Assembly (NCBI GenBank): GCA_018694455.1
Contig: JABHNP010000027.1
Coordinates: 1 to 9,172 of the forward strand
Reading direction: 5' to 3'
DNA: 9,172 bases
Source: Planctomycetaceae bacterium
Lineage (GTDB): Bacteria; Planctomycetota; Planctomycetia; Pirellulales; UBA1268
Both the position numbers and the translations under genes were made by a program. Each line of letters opens with the position of its first letter. Position 1 is the stretch's first letter. The notes below the pieces were generated by a model. The model saw nothing but the letters and a program-made list of their open reading frames with translations, was not told the DNA's origin and did not search any database. This document shows, one piece after another, positions 1 through 6,453 of the stretch.

Positions 1-1
1 A

Positions 2-3000
2 CCATCTGCGTTGGAGGCAGATCTTACCATTGAAGGTGATGTGAGCCTCAATTCGCTCAACGCAACATCCGGGAATTACAATGCGTCGCTCATCGGGTCG
101 CCGATGAAGTTCCAGCAGGTTACGTTACTCAACTCTGGCGATGTGACCCTTGGCCAAAGCAACACCACTGATCTCGTGGTTGAGGACGGTATTGTAGTTG
201 ACAAGGCATCGGCAACTTTTGTTGCTGGCACGATCGCATCCAACGGTGCGGCTATTACGCTGCATAACATCAGCCTGAATGCTAATACATTAATTGACAC
301 AACCAACGGCGGCCTCAATACAACCGGTGCAGAAATTCTGCTCAAGGAATCAATTACCTTCAATACCTATACGCTGAAAACAGACGGTGGTGCGAGGGAT
401 ACTGACTTCCGTGGTGATATGACTCTTAAAAATGGCACACTTGATGTGACAAAGGGAAGTGTCAACTTTGGTGAGTCTGGCAACTTGAGCAACGCGGCGA
501 ACATCACAATCGCTGAGCAAATGACAATCAATGTGCCCGAGAGTGGTGCGCTCAATGTATTTGATGGGTCAAAAGTCGATGCGGGCACTTTCCCGATCAA
601 CATCAAAGCAAACACCATTAACTTTGAATCGAACGCCGGAAGCTTTACTTCAAAGAATGAAATTACGATTGTGCCCGCGACGGTTGGCAATAACATTTCT
701 GTTGGTACTGCGACGGGTGACGGGCTGGATATCAGCCAGACGACGTTCAACAAGATGCAGTCGCCGAATGTCGTAATCGGTGGTGCGGGCTATACCGGAA
801 CAATTACTGTTGAAAATCTGAACAGCACCAATAGCGGTCAATTAACCCTGATCGCCAATGGCACAGGCGGTGCCATTGATATTAGCGGTGGCCTTGATTT
901 ACAGGGACAGGATTCAAGCGGCATCAGCCTTTATGTCAAGGGTTCTGGCGCAACAACTGATCTAAGCGGTTCGATCACAACAGCTGGTGCCGCATTCTTT
1001 GACGATGCAGTCCGGCTTGTTGGTGACACAAATATTGTGACTTCTGGAGGAGATGTCACGATCACCGGTGGTACCGACGGCATCTACAGTCAGTCAGGTA
1101 GCAGCCACAATCTGTCAATTAATGCTGGAGCAGGCGATGTTGTTGTTGGCAACCAGACCGGCTTTGGTAATGGCACGACAGAGTCGCTGATTGGTAAGGT
1201 CACACTTGATAGTACAAGTAGAATCACGCTTGGAGAAGGTGACCAGGAGATGCATAGCCTGGATGTTTTCAATAGTCCTTTGGAGCTTGGGGGCAGTCTC
1301 GGTACAAGCCTCATCCTTAGCGGCGGTCTGTTCGGTGGGGCAGATCTGCGGACTGGTATCACAGGGAATAAAAGTTTCTTGGAAATTGATCTCCAGTCGG
1401 GTTTTGTTGACGTTGTGAAATTGGGCAGCATTACCAATGTCAACAACTTGGCCATCACAGAAGATAGCCTTTCACCATCACCACTTCGAAAAGTTGAAAT
1501 GCATGGCGACGTGACAACAATCGAAGGTCAGACCTATGAACCGACTATTGAGCTAAGAAATGAGATCCTGTTGAATGCCGCAGGCAATGTGAGCATTGAC
1601 GGCACCTTGACTGCAGAAGACGGCCTAGCCACAACACGGAACGTTGGTATTACGGCTACGGGCGGAACGGTTTCCATTAATGACTTTGGTAGTGGTACCA
1701 CTCTTGGTAACCATTACGACGTCGCAATTCTCGCAGCAAATGAGGTTAATTTGGGTGGCGGAGTCGGTTCATTCGGCAAATTCCAGCACGGCTTGCAATT
1801 TCTCACGATCAATACGATCACGAATTCGGTGAACTTTAATGCTACCAGCGGCCTGTCGCTGGGTGGTAATCTGTCAATTGAATCCAGTCCAAATGTAAAT
1901 ATTAGTTCTGGTGCGACACTCGAAACCGAGGGTGATCTCACGATCAACTCAACGGACATCAGTCTCGGTGCAAGTGTGACAACTGACAGTGGCACGTTGA
2001 CGCTCAATGGCACAGCGTCGGTGACAGACTCGATTGTTCTGGATTCCGGTTCTGGTGATCTGACCGTGACAGGTGCGTTGCTTGCTACAACAAATGGCAC
2101 TCACGATGTCACGATCAACTCCGGTGGTACCGCGAAGATTGGTGGTGCGGTGGGCAATGCAACTGCGGCTTCTGATCTTTTCTTTGCCAACCTGACAACT
2201 GATGCGGGGGGCACAACAGAATTCAATGGAAATATTTTTGCAGCGGAACAAGTATTCAATGACGATATTGTGCTCAATCAAGGGCTCAGTACCGATCTCA
2301 CAGCAGGTGGAGTCAACGCAACCTTTAACGGAAACGTAGATGCTGAAAGCAGTGATATCGTGTTGGATTTCACTACGACTGCAATTGACGGATCAAAGTG
2401 GAGCAACCTCGCCGAACTCACGGTGAATGCTGATACCGGCGGTACGATCGGACTCAGTGGCACGATTACGTCATCTGGCAGTCAAACATATAACGGTGCT
2501 GTTCAATTGGATGGCGACACAACCCTTGATGGAGGATTTGCACTGAACCTGGCGCAAGGTGTGGTTGGTAACTCAAAGAATCTTGTGCTGGACTTCATCA
2601 ATCAGCCGACATCACTGGCTGGTAACTTTACTGGGATCAATGATTTGACAAGTAAGGGTGACGTTCTAATCAGTGGGAACATCACGACATCAGGCAACCA
2701 GTCGTATGACGCGGGTGTGACTCTGGATGGTGATACAGAGCTTGACGGCAACTCGCTGTCACTGAATGGGGTGAATGGTGGTGACAACGATTTAGTTATT
2801 GGCTTCAACACAACGACCGCCATCAATAGTAATTGGACAAACATTGAGGACTTTCAGGCTGAAACTACCGTTAGCCTTACTGGAAATTTTTCGACCCTAC
2901 GGCAGTGGTATCAAAACGCAGTGACGCTTTTGGGAGATACTGTTCTTAGTGCATCAGGTTCGGGCTATCGAGGTGTGGCATTTGATGGCACTATTGACGG

Positions 3001-4879
3001 TAGGCACGACCTTTCAATTAATGCGGATAGTACAGCGAGTATTAACTTCGCCAAAGCCATCGGTAGTACGACTCCGCTTCGAAGTCTCAATCTTGCATCT
3101 GCTGCAGCTGTAGAAGCACTTGAATTACTTGCGATAGACGGAACTGGTGGCAGTGGGCCAGGCTTGCGATTTGGCTCGACTGTCGGCAACATCAATATGA
3201 CCGCAGCAGGAAGCTCAATTAGTAATGCGGCGCAGGATGGCATTTTGTTTGCCGGCAGCTCGACGGACTCAACGCTCGCAAACTTCACCGTCACCAATAG
3301 TGGTGGCAATGGCATCACCATGGCAGGTGGAGATTATACAAATACAACGATTCGTGATACCGCGGTCACGACGAGTGGTGCGGCCGCAGTCACGATGAGT
3401 GACGATGGACACGGCTTGTACGCAAATAATGCAATAGGCTTTACTGTCACTGATAGTAGCATGACATTAAACAAAGGTTCGGGTGTCTATATTGAGGGTC
3501 TCGCCTCTGACGACGTGACGGTTTCTAATTCAACGTTTGGAATTGACGGAGAAGGCCGAGCTGCTGGTAATAAGGGCTACGGTGTTGGGTTTGCGGGCGG
3601 CAGTAATCATGTTGCTGACAACAACACCATTGGCGGAAATGATCTGACAGGATTGTTGGCAGTGTCACCTGTAACGGGTGAAACAGTGTCGAATATTACA
3701 TTCAGCAATAATTGGATCGGCTTAACGCGTAGCGAAGATCCTGTACCAAACGGTCAAGCAGGAATCTGGGTTTTGGGAGACGTCACAAACTCAGAAGGCT
3801 ACACGCAAGGTTTTGTTGATGACGTGAAAATACAAGGCAACCGAGTTGAAAATGCTATTTTCAATGGCATTGAAATTGATAATGCAACGAATGTAATTGT
3901 CGGCGGCCTTGAAGCCAGAAAGCATAATCAAATTAACTTCAGTCAGCAGTATGGCCTCTCGATGACCGGTGATCTCGCTGGAACAAATGTTCGTGGCAAT
4001 GAACTCAACGGCAACATTGACACTGGACTTTATCTTAACGACGTCAAAGGTGCGACGGTTGGTGGCTTGTTGGGAGCATTGGAAATTTATGGCTCGAACT
4101 TTGGCGTGACGGCCATAGGCGATCTAGCTGGCACGCAGATGGTTGCCAATAATATACATTCCAATAACAATGCAGGCGCCTTCTTGATGGGAGCCAAAAA
4201 CTTCGATCTTTTCAGGAATACTATTGAGGACAATGGTCCATATGGCGTTCTGGCATTCGAAGAATCAACGGGTACAACTATTTCAGGAAACACAATTAAG
4301 GAGAGTGAAGCAGGAGTTTGGCTTTCCGGTGCTTCTGGTCTGACTATTGGGTACGACGAGAGTGGTACGCCCGCAGAGCTTCGCCTGCCAAATAAGATCA
4401 CTGATAACTATAGTGTCGGCATTATCGTCCAAGGGAGCACAGCTGCAGACAACAGAATCCTTTCGAATGAGATTTATCTCAATACGTATTACGGCATTCA
4501 ATTTGTTGGCGGAGCTGCACCATCCGTCCGACCTCCAAGGTTGTTTGCTGCATCTCTTGACGGTGATACCACGACAGTCTTGGGTAGACTCAATGGTGAC
4601 CCTGGCGACAAATACCTAATTCAATATTTCCAGACTAAACCAGAAGACATGCAGCCTGGCAGAGCTCCTGAGGGTCAAACATTCATTCATTCTCAAACGG
4701 TTGAGATTCCCTCAGAAGGATTTATTGCTTTAAGTACTGAGATTGTTAAGAGTGGAGAACATGCAATCTCCGCAGGAGATTGGATAACGACTACTGCGAC
4801 AGCAATGAAGGATAACGTACCGGATCAAACGTCAGTCTTTTCTTCGGGCGTTCGTGTCAAAGAAGTGCCAGATGTGTAA
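2..4879 (+). CDS. Giant beta-strand-repeat / right-handed beta-helix surface or secreted protein (5' partial)
   Basis: The reading frame is open from the left edge (CCA TCT GCG TTG...), so the TTG at 11 is internal and the true start lies outside the window. Numbering residues from that TTG, 1622 are visible before TAA at 4877-4879. Residues 1 to ~1030 are Gly/Thr/Asn/Ser-rich beta-strand repeats like those of filamentous-haemagglutinin-type and beta-strand-repeat exoproteins, including a tandem module array at ~738-979. Residues ~1058-1500 look like a PbH1 right-handed beta-helix, with recurrent N-x-I/V and G-I/V-x-hydrophobic rungs. Residues ~1507-1618 form a C-terminal Ig-like domain with the EGQTF hallmark. 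There is no cysteine, no visible transmembrane helix, no autotransporter barrel, and no LPXTG or PEP-CTERM tail. It is probably exported and structural or adhesive. No catalytic function can be assigned, and the export signal would be in the missing N-terminus. Confidence 0.9.
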   Translation, partial: PSALEADLTIEGDVSLNSLNATSGNYNASLIGSPMKFQQVTLLNSGDVTLGQSNTTDLVVEDGIVVDKASATFVAGTIASNGAAITLHNISLNANTLIDTTNGGLNTTGAEILLKESITFNTYTLKTDGGARDTDFRGDMTLKNGTLDVTKGSVNFGESGNLSNAANITIAEQMTINVPESGALNVFDGSKVDAGTFPINIKANTINFESNAGSFTSKNEITIVPATVGNNISVGTATGDGLDISQTTFNKMQSPNVVIGGAGYTGTITVENLNSTNSGQLTLIANGTGGAIDISGGLDLQGQDSSGISLYVKGSGATTDLSGSITTAGAAFFDDAVRLVGDTNIVTSGGDVTITGGTDGIYSQSGSSHNLSINAGAGDVVVGNQTGFGNGTTESLIGKVTLDSTSRITLGEGDQEMHSLDVFNSPLELGGSLGTSLILSGGLFGGADLRTGITGNKSFLEIDLQSGFVDVVKLGSITNVNNLAITEDSLSPSPLRKVEMHGDVTTIEGQTYEPTIELRNEILLNAAGNVSIDGTLTAEDGLATTRNVGITATGGTVSINDFGSGTTLGNHYDVAILAANEVNLGGGVGSFGKFQHGLQFLTINTITNSVNFNATSGLSLGGNLSIESSPNVNISSGATLETEGDLTINSTDISLGASVTTDSGTLTLNGTASVTDSIVLDSGSGDLTVTGALLATTNGTHDVTINSGGTAKIGGAVGNATAASDLFFANLTTDAGGTTEFNGNIFAAEQVFNDDIVLNQGLSTDLTAGGVNATFNGNVDAESSDIVLDFTTTAIDGSKWSNLAELTVNADTGGTIGLSGTITSSGSQTYNGAVQLDGDTTLDGGFALNLAQGVVGNSKNLVLDFINQPTSLAGNFTGINDLTSKGDVLISGNITTSGNQSYDAGVTLDGDTELDGNSLSLNGVNGGDNDLVIGFNTTTAINSNWTNIEDFQAETTVSLTGNFSTLRQWYQNAVTLLGDTVLSASGSGYRGVAFDGTIDGRHDLSINADSTASINFAKAIGSTTPLRSLNLASAAAVEALELLAIDGTGGSGPGLRFGSTVGNINMTAAGSSISNAAQDGILFAGSSTDSTLANFTVTNSGGNGITMAGGDYTNTTIRDTAVTTSGAAAVTMSDDGHGLYANNAIGFTVTDSSMTLNKGSGVYIEGLASDDVTVSNSTFGIDGEGRAAGNKGYGVGFAGGSNHVADNNTIGGNDLTGLLAVSPVTGETVSNITFSNNWIGLTRSEDPVPNGQAGIWVLGDVTNSEGYTQGFVDDVKIQGNRVENAIFNGIEIDNATNVIVGGLEARKHNQINFSQQYGLSMTGDLAGTNVRGNELNGNIDTGLYLNDVKGATVGGLLGALEIYGSNFGVTAIGDLAGTQMVANNIHSNNNAGAFLMGAKNFDLFRNTIEDNGPYGVLAFEESTGTTISGNTIKESEAGVWLSGASGLTIGYDESGTPAELRLPNKITDNYSVGIIVQGSTAADNRILSNEIYLNTYYGIQFVGGAAPSVRPPRLFAASLDGDTTTVLGRLNGDPGDKYLIQYFQTKPEDMQPGRAPEGQTFIHSQTVEIPSEGFIALSTEIVKSGEHAISAGDWITTTATAMKDNVPDQTSVFSSGVRVKEVPDV
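2222..2947 (+). repeat. Tandem ~70-77-residue beta-strand modules within the giant protein
   Basis: Four successive copies of one module start at residues 738, 815, 887 and 956 (numbering from the TTG at 11), with spacings of 77, 72 and 69 residues. Each opens with a G-(N/T)-I/F block, then an aromatic position (VF, TY, SY or WY) and a V-x-L strand; the last three share GDT-x-L. The first three then share a second half with a (D/N)LV(I/L)-x-F-type strand and, mainly in copies one and three, a TTTAI...W-x-N segment. A more isolated relative of the opening block lies at residues 318-342 (962-1036). The copies are diverged at DNA level, so the duplication is old or maintained by selection on protein shape. 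Similar QTYNGAVTL-type units occur in many large bacterial exoproteins. Confidence 0.75.
3182..4510 (+). other. Right-handed parallel beta-helix (PbH1-like) domain of the giant protein
   Basis: Residues ~1058-1500 show short rungs of about 20-25 residues with a turn Asn followed by a beta-strand, for example NGITM, NTIGGND, SNNWIGL, GNRVENA, NGIEI, NVIVGGL, GNTIKES and SNEIYLN. The NNWIGL...PNGQAGIWV segment resembles the GN-x-IG...GN-x-GI repeats of long bacterial proteins annotated as right-handed parallel beta-helix or NosD/pectate-lyase-like. Two neighbouring units share GDLAGT at residues 1320 and 1370, exactly 50 residues apart (DNA 3968 and 4118). A polysaccharide-lyase fold is possible, but no catalytic set could be recognised, so a binding or structural role is as likely. 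Confidence 0.7.
4529..4864 (+). other. C-terminal Ig-like domain of the giant protein
   Basis: Residues ~1507-1618 start with RPPRL, then a strand TTTVLGRLNG, Y-LIQYF, the segment PEGQTFIHS, a G-FIALST strand, and WITTTATAMKD...TSVFSSGVRV. This order matches a domain often found at the end of bacterial beta-helix proteins: P-x-L, G-x-L-x-G/S, Y-x-I-x-F-F, G-E-G-Q-T-F, I-T-A-T-A-T, and T-S-E-F-S at the end. Here the final motif is TSVFSSGV instead of TSEFS. The protein ends eleven residues after SSG without a recognised sorting signal. The role is unknown; it may cap the helix or support secretion or anchoring (inference). Confidence 0.65.
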
Positions 4880-5022
4880 CAGCGTGTGGTTTGCTTTATC
4901 ACCGTAACAATTTGGCTGAAGAGGGCTGAGTGGTGGTGGACGATGCACGTCACGACGCAGAGTGCTTTCATCTTTTTGCTCTATGTGGTCGCACGTTTAA
5001 GCCGACGGATACGTTAAGAATC
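4880..5022. other. Convergent intergenic spacer with weak hairpin candidates
   Basis: This 143-bp spacer separates the ends of two convergent genes. GTGGACG (4936-4942) can pair with CGTCAC (4948-4953) across a 5-nt loop with one bulged G, and a T-rich stretch (4968-4978) follows 15 nt later. That is too distant for a classical intrinsic terminator, so it is only a weak candidate. A 13-bp AT-rich palindrome TTAAGA-A-TCTTAA (5014-5026) covers the stop codon of the minus-strand gene. No coding potential was seen. Confidence 0.3.
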
Positions 5023-5901
5023 TTAAGATGATTTTGCAAAAGAGAATGGTGTTCGACGGAGTACGAGATCTCCGTGAGGAAGGTCATCCCAATCACATTT
5101 GCGAAGAGGCTGCAGCCAAAGTGCGATATGTGAAAAGAAGCCTTCGTTCCGCAGAGTAGTGAGCATCATCTGGTCAGCTGCGGGATCGATGCTCTCACTC
5201 TTCCCGTTTCGTTCAATAATGAGGGTGATGTGAGGATTGTTTTGAATAGTCTTTATCGCACCTGCAATAACCTGCGGTTCGTACCCTTCGACATCGATTT
5301 TGAGAACATCAACCGAGACGTTTTCCAGTACAGAATCTAATGTGACAGAATTGATTTCAGAAATGCTTAGATCCTCAGGCTTCGTAGAAGTGTGTTGAAG
5401 CGTCGCTTCCGGAATAGTAATTCCAGATTGCATTGGATGAGCATCATGTTGGCAGAAAGACATTTTTTCGTGTGTGTCTGAAACAATCACGTTGTAAGGG
5501 AGAACACGCCCCACGAGACCATTCACATCGATATTTGCCTTGAGAAAGTCGTATGAACGAGGGGATGCCTCAAAAGCGTGGCATTGACCTGTCTGCTGTA
5601 CGATCGCACTCGCATACAGAGCGTGCAGTCCAACATTTGCACCGACGTCGACATACGTGCCGCCAGGCTTGAGGCAATGCAACAACATCTCACGGACATG
5701 CTCTTCCCAGACACCACGCTCTGTCATATGGCAACAGAGATGAAGATCGTTTGGATCTAAAAGAAGCCGTTGTCCGTCTAAAGAGTGCATAAAGAAGCGA
5801 TCACCAATCATGACAGGCCAACGCTTCAAGAGAGGTATCACTTCTCGGTGTAGCAATGGATCAACAGAACCACGGAGTCGCTTGAGGAGTTTTCGGAACA
5901 T
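5023..5901 (-). CDS. FkbM-family SAM-dependent methyltransferase
   Basis: This is a 292-residue protein, close to the usual FkbM-family length. The Rossmann core begins with the SAM motif VDVGANVGLHA (residues 84-94), preceded by KPGGTY. The acidic loop after the second strand is HAFEASP (108-114). The family signature VDVLKIDVEGYE (197-208) gives the DVEG motif typical of FkbM. The N-terminal ~60 residues are a basic, amphipathic lead-in with no signal peptide, so the enzyme is probably cytoplasmic. FkbM relatives O-methylate sugars or other hydroxyls in polysaccharides, glycolipids and natural products; the substrate here is unknown. The ATG at 5901 is the first possible ATG, because an in-frame stop lies two codons upstream (5905-5907). 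No good Shine-Dalgarno is present. It is divergent from the glycan operon and convergent with the giant protein gene. Confidence 0.9.
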   Translation of the reverse strand: MFRKLLKRLRGSVDPLLHREVIPLLKRWPVMIGDRFFMHSLDGQRLLLDPNDLHLCCHMTERGVWEEHVREMLLHCLKPGGTYVDVGANVGLHALYASAIVQQTGQCHAFEASPRSYDFLKANIDVNGLVGRVLPYNVIVSDTHEKMSFCQHDAHPMQSGITIPEATLQHTSTKPEDLSISEINSVTLDSVLENVSVDVLKIDVEGYEPQVIAGAIKTIQNNPHITLIIERNGKSESIDPAADQMMLTTLRNEGFFSHIALWLQPLRKCDWDDLPHGDLVLRRTPFSFAKSS

Positions 5902-6062
5902 AGGTTAGTCAATCATTTGTAAGTTCAGAAATTTTGGCTGTTTTGGCAGAGCCAGCGGTCATGCTCAATTCACCATCATTTTGATGTGTCTCGCTTTAAC
6001 GTATGCGGAAATAATACTCAAAAAAACAGATAGGAACGAGTGCAGAAACAGTTGTCGTTTGG

Positions 6063-6091
6063 TTGACAATGACTAGTTATTTAGCTCAATA
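6063..6091 (+). promoter_or_regulatory. Candidate promoter: TTGACA box with weak -10
   Basis: TTGACA (6063-6068) is a perfect sigma70-type -35 hexamer. At the 17-bp spacing the downstream hexamer is TCAATA (6086-6091), and at 16 bp it is CTCAAT; both match TATAAT poorly. The box overlaps one arm of a short inverted repeat, TTGTC (6052-6056) and GACAA (6065-6069), which could be an operator. The placement fits transcription of the glycan operon starting at 6454, with a long leader. The weak -10 suggests either an activator-dependent promoter or a chance match. Confidence 0.3.
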
Positions 6092-6109
6092 CTAGTTATT
6101 CAGCTCAAT
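6072..6109 (+). repeat. Two tandem 19-bp direct repeats upstream of the glycan operon
   Basis: ACTAGTTATTTAGCTCAAT (6072-6090) is followed directly by ACTAGTTATTCAGCTCAAT (6091-6109), with one mismatch (6082 T, 6101 C). The start of a possible third, degenerate unit, GCTAGG, follows at 6110-6115. A 19-bp period is close to two DNA turns, which would place any bound protein on nearly the same helical face. The position four bases after a TTGACA box suggests a transcription-factor site. Replication slippage with no function is the alternative. Confidence 0.8.
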
Positions 6110-6453
6110 GCTAGGTGTGATTGTGTTTGTCTTGGTGTGTGCTCGTGATCCATTTCACGATTATGTTTGTGTATGCCGTGGCATGGAAGTTTTCCTTGGT
6201 TTTGTTGTGTCAAACCATGAGGAGTGGCACGCTTCTAATTCTCCTGAAGATTCTTGGTCTGGTCGATCTCTTTTCTGAGGGGCTCATGCGCGCTCGAAGA
6301 CTCGATCTGGCACATGAAACAGGGAGCCGAGCGAGCAAATGCATAGTTTGGGTGGTTTGGTCGCCTGGGATTGCCATTCCATTCGAGTGGTCTTCAACGC
6401 TATTACTACATCACATTGAATCGTCCCACGAAGTGTATTGATCTGGGGTTTTT

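Larger units (their letters stand above)
5902..6453. other. Divergent intergenic region (~550 bp) without a convincing gene
   Basis: The region lies between the 5' ends of the FkbM gene (minus) and the glycosyltransferase gene (plus), so it should carry promoters for both. On the minus strand, TATTAT (complement of 6011-6016) is a fair -10 candidate, but its -35 is poor. On the plus strand a perfect TTGACA (6063-6068) sits just before a 19-bp tandem repeat. The heptamer GCTCAAT occurs three times (5963-5969, 6084-6090, 6103-6109). From 6110 to 6453 the sequence is GT-rich. Its longest plus-strand reading frame (6121-6441) starts at TTG, lacks a Shine-Dalgarno and encodes nothing recognisable. 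If transcription starts near 6100, the glycosyltransferase mRNA has a leader of ~350 nt. Confidence 0.5.

Noticed and set aside
367..2100. Several antisense reading frames of 100-130 codons within the giant gene
   Set aside because: They arise from the Thr/Val/Ser-rich codon pattern of the sense strand; the translations are hydrophobic low-complexity sequences without motifs.
3182..4510. Polysaccharide lyase or pectinase activity of the beta-helix domain
   Set aside because: The fold alone does not prove activity, and no lyase or hydrolase catalytic set could be identified in these rungs.
5014..5026. 13-bp palindrome at the end of the FkbM gene as an intrinsic terminator
   Set aside because: AT-only-dominated stem with a one-base centre cannot form a stable RNA hairpin and no adjoining U-tract is in the right place.
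6063..6115. Resemblance of TTGACA...AGCTCA...CTAGG to strong synthetic consensus promoters
   Set aside because: The spacing and -10 do not match, and the similarity comes from the short AGCTCA/CTAG words in the natural tandem repeat; no vector sequence surrounds it.
6121..6441. 106-residue plus-strand reading frame, or 75 residues from ATG 6217, in the divergent intergenic region
   Set aside because: TTG start or an ATG without Shine-Dalgarno, no recognisable domain, and a composition rich in Trp, Leu and Val as expected from GT-rich non-coding DNA.
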